Below, in pieces: positions 25,280 to 34,314 of a stretch of DNA of 64,000 bases. The stretch is from Bin107 sp965221655 (GTDB lineage Bacteria; UBA8248): assembly GCA_965221655.1 (NCBI GenBank), contig OZ244906.1, forward strand, positions 1,922,001-1,986,000. The letters run 5' to 3'. Positions within the stretch are counted from its first letter, which is position 1; every line of letters begins with the position of its first letter. The notes beneath the pieces were generated by a model. The model did no database searches and was not told the origin of the DNA. It saw nothing but the letters and a program-made list of their open reading frames with translations. A program made the translations under genes and the position numbers.

Positions 25280-26608
25280 TCAGCCCCGAAGCGTCGCCTC
25301 GATACTGCCCGGGGCGGGCAGGTTCGCGTACGGGTCGGCGGGAATGGCCGCCGGGTCCCGATCCCGCGAGCAGATGTCGAGGGCCGCCAGGGCGTAGACC
25401 CTGGTCGCGTTCACCAGGGTTTTGATGTTTATGTGCTCGCCCATGTCGGCGTTCCAGCCGTAGTTCGTCGTCGTCGTGTGGCCCGCCGGACCATAGGTGA
25501 TGGTCTGGATGCCGTAGCGGTTCATGTGCGCGCCGTCGAGATAGGAGGTCTTGACGATGACGTTGGGCTTCTCGCCCATGACCTCCTCGTGCGCGCGAAT
25601 CATGGCCCTCGAAGGCAGCGCGTCGACGGGAATGCCCGAGGGCGGATGCGAGCAGAACACCTCGACCCGCGCGCCTGCATCGGGGTGTTCTTCGTTCACC
25701 TGCGCGATGACGCCCTTGAACTCCGCCTGCACGTCCTGAATTTTCTGGCCGGGCACCAGGCGAACGTCCACGTAGAGGCGGCACTCCACGGGCGAGCGCG
25801 CGCAGCGATAGGGCCACCCGCCCTCAATGGCGGCCACGTTCACGTGGGGCCGCTCGCCGAGAAACTCGTTGCGCGCGCGGTATTCGGGAATCCACTTCCG
25901 GATAGCCGCCTGCACCCGCTCCATGCGCTCGATGGCACTCGCCGTGTAATCGCCGTAGCAGGTATGGCCCATCAGCCCCCGGGTGGTGATCTTGAACCAC
26001 ACCGTGCCGCCGTGCCAGGGGGCGACCTGCATTCCCGTCGGCTCGCCCAGGATGCAGAAATCCGTAAGATAGCCGTGCGAGATCAGGTGCCGGGTGCCGA
26101 CGCCGTATCCGTCATAGAGCACGTCCTGGTACTGGTCGACGCGGTTTTTCTCGATTTCTCCCACCACCGACGCCAGCACGATGTCGCCCTTGAGGCTCAC
26201 GCCCGCCTCCGCGAGGGCCTTCGCCGCTCCGAGGTAGGAGACGTCGGCGCTCTTCATGTTGAACGCGCCGTTTCCGATTATCCATTCCCCGTCGAGAATC
26301 GCCTTGTTCTTGTAGCCCGGTTGGGTGAGTTCGGGTTCCTCGCCCGAATAGGAGGTGTCGAGGTGGCCGTTGAACATGAGCGAATAGCCCCCGCCCGTGC
26401 CCGGGGAGACGCCCACCGCGTTGTAGCGGCCGTCTGCCACTTTCTGGAGGTGTGCCTCAAAGCCCGCTTCCGCGTACTTTGCGTGCATGTAGCGGGCCGC
26501 TTCCTCCTCGGAGCCCGTGGGGCTGGGGATGTCCACGAGTTCCATCGTCGTTTTGACGAGGAAATCCTCGTCCACCGCGTCGACCACCTTCTTTTGCAGC
26601 GCATCCAT
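25280..26608 (-). CDS. M20-family metallopeptidase (ArgE/DapE-like)
   Basis: 442 residues from ATG 26608, with GGGAGA upstream. Metal-site motifs are present: LMFNGHLDTSYSG (His, Asp), WIIGNGAFNMKSADVSYLGA, where the bridging Asp of the usual G.G..DMK reads Asn, and VVGEIEKNRV, where the catalytic EE reads E-I-E. A dimerisation insert and a C-terminal His follow (GPAGHTTTTNYGW). The family cleaves acyl-amino acids or dipeptides. Position inside an SsuABC-type operon suggests it acts on the imported compound. Confidence 0.86.
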   Translation of the reverse strand: MDALQKKVVDAVDEDFLVKTTMELVDIPSPTGSEEEAARYMHAKYAEAGFEAHLQKVADGRYNAVGVSPGTGGGYSLMFNGHLDTSYSGEEPELTQPGYKNKAILDGEWIIGNGAFNMKSADVSYLGAAKALAEAGVSLKGDIVLASVVGEIEKNRVDQYQDVLYDGYGVGTRHLISHGYLTDFCILGEPTGMQVAPWHGGTVWFKITTRGLMGHTCYGDYTASAIERMERVQAAIRKWIPEYRARNEFLGERPHVNVAAIEGGWPYRCARSPVECRLYVDVRLVPGQKIQDVQAEFKGVIAQVNEEHPDAGARVEVFCSHPPSGIPVDALPSRAMIRAHEEVMGEKPNVIVKTSYLDGAHMNRYGIQTITYGPAGHTTTTNYGWNADMGEHINIKTLVNATRVYALAALDICSRDRDPAAIPADPYANLPAPGSIEATLRG

Positions 26609-26727
26609 TGCTTGCGAATCTCCCTTGTGCGCGCGCAGACCCTGCCTCACGCCCCGGATGGGGCCGCCCTCCTCGGAGGACGACCCCACGGAGGCGGCAA
26701 TCCGCTTTGGGGCTGCGCTCTTCCAGC

Positions 26728-27723
26728 CTATTTCATCAGCGCGAAATAGGCGTTTTCCACCAGCATGGTGTCGATGTGGGCGGTTACGTCGATGCGCTTG
26801 GGCAGCTTGCCCTTCTTCACGCTTACGTCGACGCCGTCCTGCACCTCCTTGATGTCGCGGTGGGTAATCATCGCGCGGTCCCAGCGCATGAACCTGTAAA
26901 GGTTGTTCTTCACCTTCTTCACGCTGAAGTCAAAACCCTGGCTCTTCCAGAACTCCTGCATGATCTTCGCCGACTCGTCGCGGTTGCGGTTCAGGAAGCG
27001 CATCGCCCGCACGTGGGCGTTCATGAAGCGTTGCGCGCCGTCGGGGTTCTTCTTGTGGATGTAGTTCCAAGAGCTGGTCAGGAAGACGGGAGAGGTGTAG
27101 CCCAAAAGGTCGTCGTAGTCCTTGGGACCCATGACCATGCGGCCCAGCCCCTTGTCGACGATAATCGAGCCCCACGGCTCCCAGGTGAGTCCGGCATCCA
27201 GTGCGCCGCGCTCAAAGGCGGCGGGCAGCGAACCCGTCTTGGTGTTGCGAATCTTGAAGTTCTTGTCCGAGAGACCGATGCGAGAGAGATAGGTCATCCA
27301 CGTGGCCCAGGTGCCCGTGCCCATCTGCGCACCCACGGTCTTGCCCTGGAGATCCTTGACCGACTTGGTGGTCTTGTCGCTCACGGGCACGAGCACCATG
27401 TTCTGGTTCCCGTAGCGGTTGAGCGCAATGCCCACCACGTCGAGGCCGCGCGCGGCAATTTGCCCCACGCGGGAACCGCGGGTGCTGATGATGTCGGCGG
27501 TGCCGCCAATGAGGGCGTCGATGAGCGCGCGCGGGCTCGTGACCCTGCGCTGCACCTCGACCCCCTCGGCCTTGTAGAAGCCCTTCTTCTCCGCGATGTA
27601 GGGGATGGCCGCGTGCGAAGTGTTGTCGTGAATCAGGCGCACGACTCCTTTCGCGGCCAGTGCGTTCGTCGTCATGCCGAGCACGACGAGGGTGGCGATA
27701 AGCAACATTCCGAGGTTTTTCAT
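26728..27723 (-). CDS. NitT/TauT-type periplasmic substrate-binding protein
   Basis: 331 residues from ATG 27723, with a near-perfect AAGGAGG. A 23-residue signal peptide ends ALAAKG. The mature protein resembles SsuA/TauA: IAEKKGFYKAEGVEVQRRVT, ALIGGTADIISTRGSRVG, LQGKTVGAQMGTGTWATWMT and AGLTWEPWG. It captures the ligand for the permease and ATPase downstream; the ligand could be a sulfonate, nitrile, amide or pyrimidine precursor and cannot be read from sequence. The cupin gene ends 81 bases upstream. Confidence 0.93.
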   Translation of the reverse strand: MKNLGMLLIATLVVLGMTTNALAAKGVVRLIHDNTSHAAIPYIAEKKGFYKAEGVEVQRRVTSPRALIDALIGGTADIISTRGSRVGQIAARGLDVVGIALNRYGNQNMVLVPVSDKTTKSVKDLQGKTVGAQMGTGTWATWMTYLSRIGLSDKNFKIRNTKTGSLPAAFERGALDAGLTWEPWGSIIVDKGLGRMVMGPKDYDDLLGYTSPVFLTSSWNYIHKKNPDGAQRFMNAHVRAMRFLNRNRDESAKIMQEFWKSQGFDFSVKKVKNNLYRFMRWDRAMITHRDIKEVQDGVDVSVKKGKLPKRIDVTAHIDTMLVENAYFALMK

Positions 27724-27804
27724 TTTATCCTCCTTTACGATGCGGCCCCTGTGGCCCTTGCGTAAACCAGAGGTAAAACGATGAAAACCGACCAAGAGCG
27801 CCTC

Positions 27805-28152
27805 TTACTCTCTTGCCGGGTGGAATATCGCCAGCAACCTTACCTCCTTCTCTCCTGTTGTCATGCTGCGGTGCATCGTCTTTCGGGGCAGGAAAATGCA
27901 GTCCCCTCCGCGAAACTCGATATTGCGATCCTCGAGTTCGTAGCGGCCCTCGCCCTCGATGACGTAGATGAGCTCGTCCTCTTCGTGGTCGTGCCACGCA
28001 TGGGTCTCACCGGGGCGGAAGACGGTGAGCCAGGCATCGACGTTCCAGCCGTGGTCGGCCATAGAGGTCATCCGCCAGGCGTGCGCACCTCCGTCGAGCA
28101 CCTTGTGGTGGCAAGTTTCGGGACTGATGAGGCAGGCTTCGCGCTCGACCAT
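27805..28152 (-). CDS. Small cupin-domain protein
   Basis: 115 residues from ATG 28152. One cupin barrel: RPGETHAWHDHEEDELIYVI plus EGEG (His/His/Glu ligands) and RGGDCIFLPRKTMHRS (second motif His). No attached domain. It has its own TTGACA promoter and precedes the NitT-type transporter operon, so it may process or sense the same compound. It is not closely similar to the tandem cupins at 15 kb. Confidence 0.82.
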   Translation of the reverse strand: MVEREACLISPETCHHKVLDGGAHAWRMTSMADHGWNVDAWLTVFRPGETHAWHDHEEDELIYVIEGEGRYELEDRNIEFRGGDCIFLPRKTMHRSMTTGEKEVRLLAIFHPARE

Positions 28153-28212
28153 TCTGGGTCTCCGCGATCAACTTGCGCCGCACATTCTCTTCAATTTCTA
28201 TAATGTGGGAAC

Positions 28213-28241
28213 ATGCTGGCACCCGTGCGCGAAAATGTCAA
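28213..28241 (-). promoter_or_regulatory. Promoter of the cupin gene
   Basis: A consensus TTGACA on the minus strand (28241-28236) lies 17 bases before CAGCAT (28218-28213), a poor -10 that keeps the key A and T. The predicted start is about 55 bases before the ATG at 28152. The rest of 28153-28367 holds no gene. Confidence 0.42.
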
Positions 28242-28367
28242 ACTGCCCCGAAACCGCCGCGCGGGCCATTCTGCATGTGCTTGCGGATTTACAGGGCGTC
28301 GCTCCATGCAGGCGCGGCGACGCCTCCCGGGCCGAAGAGAAAAACGCAGCCGAGCGACAGTACTACC

Positions 28368-29858
28368 CTACCCCGGCGATTTCTTCGCTCCGCCCTTTCT
28401 GCGAAAGATGCCGTCGTAGAAGGTATACAGAGAAGCCGCGAGCAGCACGGCGGCGATGGGGCTGGAGAGGAAGTACCAAAACGGCCTGTTCTCGAAGGTG
28501 ATGAGGGCGCGGCGCAGATTCTCGTCGGCCAGCGAACCCAGGATGACCGCCAGCACCATGGGGGCGAGCGGAACACCGAAGCTGCGCAGCACGTAGCCCA
28601 CCACGCCCGCCGCCAGCATGACGTAGACGTCGAACATGCTCAGGCGCACCGCGTACGCCCCCAGAATGCAGATGGGGATGATGATGGGCATGAGCAGCGT
28701 GCGCGGCAGGCTGTAGAGCTTGACCGCCGGCTTCACCAGCAACAGACCGAAGACGTACATCAGAAAGTTCGCCACCACCAGCGCGCCGTAGATAAAGTAG
28801 ATGAGGCCGGGGTTCTCGACGTTGATGGTGGGGCCGATGACGACGTGCTTGAGCTCGAGTGCGGCCATGAAGGCCGCTGCGGGCGGGCTGCCGGGAATCC
28901 CCAGCGTGAGGGTCGGCAAAATGGTGCCGCCGATGCAGGCGTTGTTCGCCACCTCGCCGCAGACGATGCCCTCGTAGCTGCCCTTGCCGAACTTCTCGCG
29001 CTCCTCGGGCGCGGCGCGCCGCTTGCCCACGTCATAGGCGACGAAGGCGGCGATGTTGCCCCCCGCACCGGGGATGGCGCCTATCACCGTGCCGATGACG
29101 CCCGAGCGCACCGAGGAGCGCGCGTAGCGCCACAACATCGTGAAGGGGGGCACCACGCGGTCGACCCGCTCGGGAATCTTGGGCGGCTCCTTCTGGGGGA
29201 GCACCCAGAGAATCTCGGTCAGGCCGAAGAGCCCGATGATGACGGGGATGTAGCTGATGCCGTCTTCGAGCAGCACGCTCCCGAAGGTAAAGCGCGGCAC
29301 GCCGAAAATCTTGTCCAGCCCGACGTAGGCGACGAGCAGCCCTATCCAGCCCGATATCCAGCCCTTGATGGGCAGCTCCCCCGAGGTGAGCGTCCCGCAG
29401 ATGGCGATGCCCCACATCGCGAGCAGAAACATCTCCCAGGAGCGAAACTCCAGCGCTATCGCCAGGATGAGCGGAATGCACGCCACCAGCAGCACGATGC
29501 CCACCCAGTTGCCCAGAAACGAGGCCACCAGCGCGGTGCCGAGCGCGAGCCCGCCCTCTCCCCTTTGGGCGAGTCGGTGGCCCTCTATCATGGTGGGGAC
29601 GGCGGCGGGCGTGCCCGGAATGTTGATGAGCACCGCGGTAATCGAACCGCCGAAAACACTCGCCGTGTAGACGCCCAGCAGGAACATGATGGCCACGTCC
29701 TGGCTCATGCGGGTGGAAAGCCCGATGAGCAGCACCATGGACATGGTGGTCGAAATGCCCGGCATCGACCCCCACAACAATCCCAGTATGGTGCCGAGGA
29801 TGCACACGAACACCAGGTAGGGGTTCAGGGCGTGAACGAGCTGTTCGATGAAAAACAC
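28368..29858 (-). CDS. tctA: Tripartite tricarboxylate transporter, large permease (TctA)
   Basis: 496 residues with about 12 membrane segments. TctA signatures are clear: LGLLWGSMPGISTTMSMVLL near the N-terminus and GVIGTVIGAIPGAGGNIAAF at the centre, the glycine-rich hairpins of the family. The complex uses a sodium gradient to import carboxylates such as citrate, tartrate or aromatic acids bound by TctC. It follows tctB after 3 bases and is the last gene of tctC-tctB-tctA. Confidence 0.95.
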   Translation of the reverse strand: MFFIEQLVHALNPYLVFVCILGTILGLLWGSMPGISTTMSMVLLIGLSTRMSQDVAIMFLLGVYTASVFGGSITAVLINIPGTPAAVPTMIEGHRLAQRGEGGLALGTALVASFLGNWVGIVLLVACIPLILAIALEFRSWEMFLLAMWGIAICGTLTSGELPIKGWISGWIGLLVAYVGLDKIFGVPRFTFGSVLLEDGISYIPVIIGLFGLTEILWVLPQKEPPKIPERVDRVVPPFTMLWRYARSSVRSGVIGTVIGAIPGAGGNIAAFVAYDVGKRRAAPEEREKFGKGSYEGIVCGEVANNACIGGTILPTLTLGIPGSPPAAAFMAALELKHVVIGPTINVENPGLIYFIYGALVVANFLMYVFGLLLVKPAVKLYSLPRTLLMPIIIPICILGAYAVRLSMFDVYVMLAAGVVGYVLRSFGVPLAPMVLAVILGSLADENLRRALITFENRPFWYFLSSPIAAVLLAASLYTFYDGIFRRKGGAKKSPG

Positions 29859-29861
29859 GGC

Positions 29862-30458
29862 CTACCCCGACCCCGGCAGGGGAATGCGGAACCCGTAGCG
29901 AAACGCGGCGGCGAGCACGAGCGTGGCGACGGCCGACACCAGCAGGCACGAGAGAAACGGCTTGCGCCAGAACATGCGCAGCACGACGGCGAGCACGGGA
30001 ATCGTCACCGCCTCGAAGGTGCCGAAGGCGAGGTTGACGAAGCCCAGGGGAACCACGACCTCAAAGGTAATCCAATCAAGAAGCGCGACGTAGGCGGCCA
30101 CGACGATCGTGAGGATGATGACCCACTGGTTCTCTGCGTCCCCCAGATAGTCGCGCACCCACGCACCGGGCTCGATGCGAATCTCGCCCAACCCCCGGCG
30201 CCGGACGTTGACCCACAACCCCGCCGCCATGACGAGCAGACAAAAACCCGTGAGAAAGGGCATGAAGCCCGGCGCGGTGAAAACATTGCCCTCGGTGTTG
30301 GGCATCGCGAGCGCGAGCCCCATGGCGAGAATCCCCAGTGCACCGACGCCCAGGGCGACGGCAAGGTCCTTGCCCGTGGAAACGCTGCCCGCGTCGGGGT
30401 CGTCTTCCGAGACGATGCGGGGAGGTTCATTCGTTTCGTCTTCGCGCGAAGCGCTCAT
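29862..30458 (-). CDS. tctB: Tripartite tricarboxylate transporter, small permease (TctB)
   Basis: 198 residues from ATG 30458, AAGGA upstream. Four membrane segments follow a 35-residue polar start; AMPNTEGNVFTAPGFMPFLT and DWITFEVVVPLGFVNLAFGT are typical of TctB. It pairs with TctA in the inner membrane. Gaps to tctC and tctA are 73 and 3 bases. Confidence 0.9.
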   Translation of the reverse strand: MSASREDETNEPPRIVSEDDPDAGSVSTGKDLAVALGVGALGILAMGLALAMPNTEGNVFTAPGFMPFLTGFCLLVMAAGLWVNVRRRGLGEIRIEPGAWVRDYLGDAENQWVIILTIVVAAYVALLDWITFEVVVPLGFVNLAFGTFEAVTIPVLAVVLRMFWRKPFLSCLLVSAVATLVLAAAFRYGFRIPLPGSG

Positions 30459-30531
30459 CTCGTCCTTTCGGGGAGGGCGTGCGGTGAAACGCCGCCGGTC
30501 GGGTGCGGACACCCGACCGGCAGGCGGGTTG

Positions 30532-31680
30532 CTACTTCATGCGGGGCGCGTAGCCCTTGGGCGGCCACCAGGAGCCGAAATCTTTCGGATCCGGCAGGCC
30601 GAGCTCAGCAGGTCCGCGCACCTTTTTGCCAATGTGCTTCTGGAGCCTCTTGAGCGTCTTGGCGCTCAGGCTCTCGAGCTGCGCGGCGCGGCGATCCGCA
30701 TCCGCCCCCACGCGGATGTCGCTCTGGAAGTACTTGCGCTTGGCGATCTTGGCGAAAGCCTCCGACTTGGCGGCGGCGATCCAGGCGGGCTTGATCTTCT
30801 CGAGCACCTCCACGGGCGTCCCGCGCCTGAGGCCGATGCTGTAGGTTCCGCCCATCGGGGCAAGTGCCTTGAGCTGCGGCAGGAAATTCGTGACGCTGTG
30901 GGCCTTGCCGTAGCCGGGAACGTCGAGGTCGACCGGCCCGGTGTGCATGAGGTTTCGCAGCTTGCCGGCCCGCAGGAACTCGACGTGCTCGTGCACGCCG
31001 CCGCCGGCGATGTCCACCTCGCCCTGAAGACCCGCGACCGTCGCGGGCTTCCCGCCCTTGTAGGGGACGAAGCGCAGCTCGATGCCCGCCGCGTCGGCGA
31101 CGATGGCGCCCACCTCGTGCCAGATGCTGCCTACCCCCGAGGTGGAGATGGTGACCTTGCCGGGGTTTTTCTTCGCCGCGGCTATCACGTCCTTGAGGCT
31201 CTTGAAGGGGGAGCCGGGACGCACCGACCAGCTCGCGAGCGAGGTGGCCGCCGCGAAGTGCTGCCACTCCAGCCACGCGGCGGAATCGACGTAGCCCATC
31301 GGACGAACGAACTTGTTGTAGTTCGCGGCTCCCAGCCAGGTGTAGCCGTCGGCGGGCTTGTTGAGAACGTAGCGCGTCGCCACGCCCCCCACCGAACCGG
31401 GGCGGTTGATGACGTTGATCGGCCAGCCCGTCGTGCGGGCCACCTCCCCCACCAGGGTGCGGATGACGGTGTCCGTCCCGCCGCCCGCCGCGTACATGAC
31501 GACCACGGTAATCGGGCGCGCGGGCCAGGTGGCCGCACCCGCCTTGCGGGTCGTGAACACCATCGGCGCGACCGCCGCCGCACCGGCCAAGCCCAGGGTG
31601 TGTATAAAGCTCCTGCGCGTTACCTCGGGTGATTCGGGAACGACGATGCGGGGACTATCCTGAAGCCTCTTCTCCGACAT
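30532..31680 (-). CDS. tctC: Tripartite tricarboxylate transporter binding protein (TctC/Bug family), Tat-type signal
   Basis: 382 residues. The N-terminus has a twin-arginine motif (TRRSFIHTLGLAGAAAVAPM) ending near KAGAA, unusual for Bug proteins, which mostly use Sec. The mature start WPARPITVVVMYAAGGGTDT, then TTSGVGSIWHEVGAIVADAA-like and FVPYKGGKPATVAGLQGEVD, are the standard Bug elements forming the carboxylate site. It is the first gene of the operon and sets the substrate, which is unknown. Confidence 0.93.
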   Translation of the reverse strand: MSEKRLQDSPRIVVPESPEVTRRSFIHTLGLAGAAAVAPMVFTTRKAGAATWPARPITVVVMYAAGGGTDTVIRTLVGEVARTTGWPINVINRPGSVGGVATRYVLNKPADGYTWLGAANYNKFVRPMGYVDSAAWLEWQHFAAATSLASWSVRPGSPFKSLKDVIAAAKKNPGKVTISTSGVGSIWHEVGAIVADAAGIELRFVPYKGGKPATVAGLQGEVDIAGGGVHEHVEFLRAGKLRNLMHTGPVDLDVPGYGKAHSVTNFLPQLKALAPMGGTYSIGLRRGTPVEVLEKIKPAWIAAAKSEAFAKIAKRKYFQSDIRVGADADRRAAQLESLSAKTLKRLQKHIGKKVRGPAELGLPDPKDFGSWWPPKGYAPRMK

Positions 31681-31774
31681 TACGCTTTCTCCTCTCGCAG
31701 GGACTCATGATGCCGCTCGACCGGAAGCGCCTCGCGGGCGCGCAATCGCGTATTCAAATTTTAGGCTGCCGCTC

Positions 31775-31805
31775 ATTCTAACACGGGGGGAACTCTGCGC
31801 GTCAA
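31775..31805 (-). promoter_or_regulatory. Candidate promoter of the tctCBA operon
   Basis: On the minus strand TTGACG (31805-31800) and TAGAAT (31780-31775) are 19 bases apart, about 95 bases before the tctC ATG. The spacing is long but within range. The remaining part of 31681-31946 shows no gene; a TAAGAT at 31885-31890 may be the -10 of the phosphofructokinase gene on plus. Confidence 0.38.
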
Positions 31806-31946
31806 ACCCCGCCGCGCGCGGGGCGGGGCAGGGTTTTCGCAAAACTCCATCTTCGCTTGTAACCGACCTGTAACGCGGTTGTGGTAAGATTCTCCCGACA
31901 CGATGTGCGAGCGCTACTCTCACCCCAAAAGAAGGAAGGGCAAAAG

Positions 31947-32975
31947 ATGAAGCTCGGAGTGTTGACGGGGGGCGGAGACTGCCCCGGGCTGAACGCGGTC
32001 ATCCGTGCGGTCACGGCCTCGAACTATCGCCGCGGAACCCAAACCCTGGGCATTCGCCGGGGCTGGCGCGGTCTGGTGGAGGGCGATTACTTCGACATCC
32101 CGATACAGATGATATCGGGCATCCTCGACAAGGGGGGGACCATTCTCGGTTCATCGCGCACCAACCCCACCAAGGATCCCGCCGTATTCGCACAACTCGA
32201 GGAGAACTGGCGCGCCTCGGGGATAGACGGCCTCATCGCCATCGGGGGCGACGACACCCTCAGCGTCGCCAACTTTCTCGACAAGAAGGGCTACAACGTC
32301 ATCAGCGTGCCCAAGACGATCGACAACGACATCGGCCTCACGGACTATTCTTTCGGCTTCCACACCGCCGTGGGCGTCATTACCGACGCCATCGACCGCC
32401 TGCGCACCACCGCCGAGGCGCACGACCGCGTCATTGTGCTCGAAGTCATGGGCCGCCACTCGGGCTGGCTCGCCACCTACGCGGGCATCGCGGGCGGGGC
32501 CGACCTCATTCTGGTGCCCGAGCATCCCTTCGACATCGATGAAGTCATCAGCGTGCTCGAGGGACGCTTCGCGCGCGGGCGTAATTTCGCCAACGTGGTC
32601 GTGGCCGAGGGTGCGAAGCCCAAGGGGATAGAAGACTTCATCACGCGCAGCAAGGCCAAGGACGAGTTCGGCCACGTCCAGCTCGGCGGCGTCGGCGAAT
32701 ACCTCGCCCAGCAAGTCGGAGACCGCATGGGAGTGGACACGCGCGCCGTCATCCTCGGGCACATACAGCGCGGGGGTGCGCCCATGCCCTACGACCGGGT
32801 GCTGGCGACGCGCCTGGGGATGCGGGCGAGCGAATTCGCACACGAGGGCACGTGGGGCGTCATGGCGGGTCTGCGCGGGCGCGACATCGACCCGATTCCG
32901 CTCGATGAGGTATACGGCAAGGTCAACACCCTGCGCGACGACTTCTACGAGACGGCGAAGCTGTTCTTCGGCTGA
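31947..32975 (+). CDS. 6-phosphofructokinase, pyrophosphate-dependent type by key residues
   Basis: 342 residues from ATG 31947 (GAAGGAAGGG upstream). It phosphorylates fructose 6-phosphate in glycolysis. Substrate motifs GGGDCPGLNAVIRAV, TIDNDIGLTDYSFGFHTAV, MGRHSGWLA and GHIQRGG are intact. Two positions decide the phosphoryl donor: residues 100-103 read GGDD rather than GGDG, and residues 122-125 read PKTI rather than PGTI. Asp103 and Lys123 are known marks of pyrophosphate-using enzymes, so PPi is expected instead of ATP, making the step reversible. It is monocistronic. Confidence 0.92.
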   Translation: MKLGVLTGGGDCPGLNAVIRAVTASNYRRGTQTLGIRRGWRGLVEGDYFDIPIQMISGILDKGGTILGSSRTNPTKDPAVFAQLEENWRASGIDGLIAIGGDDTLSVANFLDKKGYNVISVPKTIDNDIGLTDYSFGFHTAVGVITDAIDRLRTTAEAHDRVIVLEVMGRHSGWLATYAGIAGGADLILVPEHPFDIDEVISVLEGRFARGRNFANVVVAEGAKPKGIEDFITRSKAKDEFGHVQLGGVGEYLAQQVGDRMGVDTRAVILGHIQRGGAPMPYDRVLATRLGMRASEFAHEGTWGVMAGLRGRDIDPIPLDEVYGKVNTLRDDFYETAKLFFG

Positions 32976-32985
32976 CGCCCGGGGG

Positions 32986-33054
32986 AAGCGTAAGACTGCG
33001 CACGGCGGCGGTGTATGGAACCCCTTGGGGGGTTCGAATCCTCTACGCCTGCCA
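32986..33054 (+). other. tRNA 3'-end-like sequence (T-arm, acceptor strand and CCA)
   Basis: GGGGGTTCGAATCCTCT (about 33029-33043) forms a T-arm with the invariant TTCGAAT loop, followed by TACGCCT, G and CCA (33044-33054), exactly like the 3' end of a tRNA or tmRNA. AAGCGTA at 32986-32992 could pair with TACGCCT apart from one mismatch, but only 69 bases separate the ends and no D-arm or anticodon arm is recognisable. It starts 11 bases after the phosphofructokinase stop and borders a low-GC patch, so it may be an attachment-site relic. Confidence 0.45.
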
Positions 33055-33222
33055 ATGTGTTGGTGTAAATAATCACCCTGAAAACAACGAAAGCCAAGTT
33101 TTGTGTTGCAACGACAGGCCTTTATTCGCCCTTGGGCATTTGGCGAGAGCATTTTCAGGGTTGATGGCGACAACGCTCGTGATGAGGGCTCCTCACAGCA
33201 ATCGTTGTTTCATGGGGCTGCC

Positions 33223-34176
33223 CTATTTCAATGTCTTTTTGAAATGCGCTGCCACTGCACTCACGGATGTGTTCACGGCCTCGGGCTGATCGTAAAAATC
33301 AAACTGCGTGACATTCTCCAGCATGATAAGCCGGACGTTATCTCCGCCGCGCTTTGCATACTCTTTCGCACCCTGCGGAATGGCCGCGGCCTCGGAATGG
33401 ACGAGCAATGCCGGCTTTTTCTGCACGTCAGCAGTCTTCAAGGCGTCATAGGTCAACCAGCCATCCCATGAAGCCACATTGAACTTGTTGTCATATTCAG
33501 GAATCAAGCCACGGTCCGTTTCCGTGTAATAAGGAACCCGATACATCACCGCCTTGTTATTTGTCAGACTGGCTGCTTCCAGATAAACGGGCGCACCGGA
33601 TTTCTCGGCTTCCTTTGCCGCTGTGATAAGACCCTTGACACCTTTTGCACCGCCATACACTGCGTCAACAATCTTTGCGTCATGCAACCATGGAGCAACC
33701 AGAGCCAGGGATTTAATATTCGGGTTTGATGCTGCGGCGTCGCTCATATAGCCCGCCGATGCACAGATCCCCAGACCGGCAACCTTACCTGCATCCACTT
33801 CTGCACGTGTAACAAGAAAATTTGCCGCTGCATGAATATCTTCTGTTTTGCGTGTGGGATCTTCGAGATATTTAATGGAGTCTTCGGATTCGCCCCAGCC
33901 ACGAAAATCAAACACAAGCGCCGCATACCCCTTGTCTGCCAGTGCAGCGGCGTAGGTTGTTGGCATTTGTTCTTTCACGGTTGTCCATGCGCCCGTGACC
34001 ACAACGCCCGGTAATTTATCGCCTTCTTTGTAGCCGTCGGGTAAAAATAAATTTCCAACCAATTTTTGGTTCTGACTCTCAAATGTGACTTGTTTTTTGA
34101 TAGCGGCCTCCGCATTGCCCAAAGCTGTGAATGTGAGTGCACCGATTACGGCAGTTGTTGCCAGTAATTTTTTCAT
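33223..34176 (-). CDS. Secreted alpha/beta hydrolase (YcjY/dienelactone-hydrolase-like), AT-richer than neighbours
   Basis: 317 residues with a signal peptide of about 24 residues (MKKLLATTAVIGALTFTALG, then NAEA). The fold shows GVVVTGAWTTVKEQMPTTYA, YAALVFDFRGWGESED and the nucleophile elbow GLGICASAGYMSDAA. Near the end the usual H-x-D-x-Y-D catalytic His position reads Gln (NVTQFDFYDQPE), so hydrolytic activity is uncertain. Its base composition is clearly lower in GC than all other genes here, and it lies alone between a tRNA-like fragment and tRNA-Ser(GGA); lateral acquisition is likely. Confidence 0.82.
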   Translation of the reverse strand: MKKLLATTAVIGALTFTALGNAEAAIKKQVTFESQNQKLVGNLFLPDGYKEGDKLPGVVVTGAWTTVKEQMPTTYAAALADKGYAALVFDFRGWGESEDSIKYLEDPTRKTEDIHAAANFLVTRAEVDAGKVAGLGICASAGYMSDAAASNPNIKSLALVAPWLHDAKIVDAVYGGAKGVKGLITAAKEAEKSGAPVYLEAASLTNNKAVMYRVPYYTETDRGLIPEYDNKFNVASWDGWLTYDALKTADVQKKPALLVHSEAAAIPQGAKEYAKRGGDNVRLIMLENVTQFDFYDQPEAVNTSVSAVAAHFKKTLK

Positions 34177-34314
34177 CGGATGTCTCCTCGTATCGCGCAG
34201 CGCGATTGCACCCTTGGAGGCTTTTGCGCAGTTGTTGAAGATTCTTGCTATTGGCTATCCCGCCATACAATCGATCAGATGCATGCTTTCATGGTTTGTG
34301 ATTTCCTTCCTGCA

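Noticed and set aside
28173..30653. 826-codon open frame on the plus strand
   Set aside because: Antisense to tctA and tctB; composition is typical of a reverse-frame shadow and no start or domain is credible.
32986..33054. A complete tRNA gene
   Set aside because: Only 69 bases, one acceptor mismatch, and no D-arm or anticodon arm can be drawn; only the 3' third looks like a tRNA.
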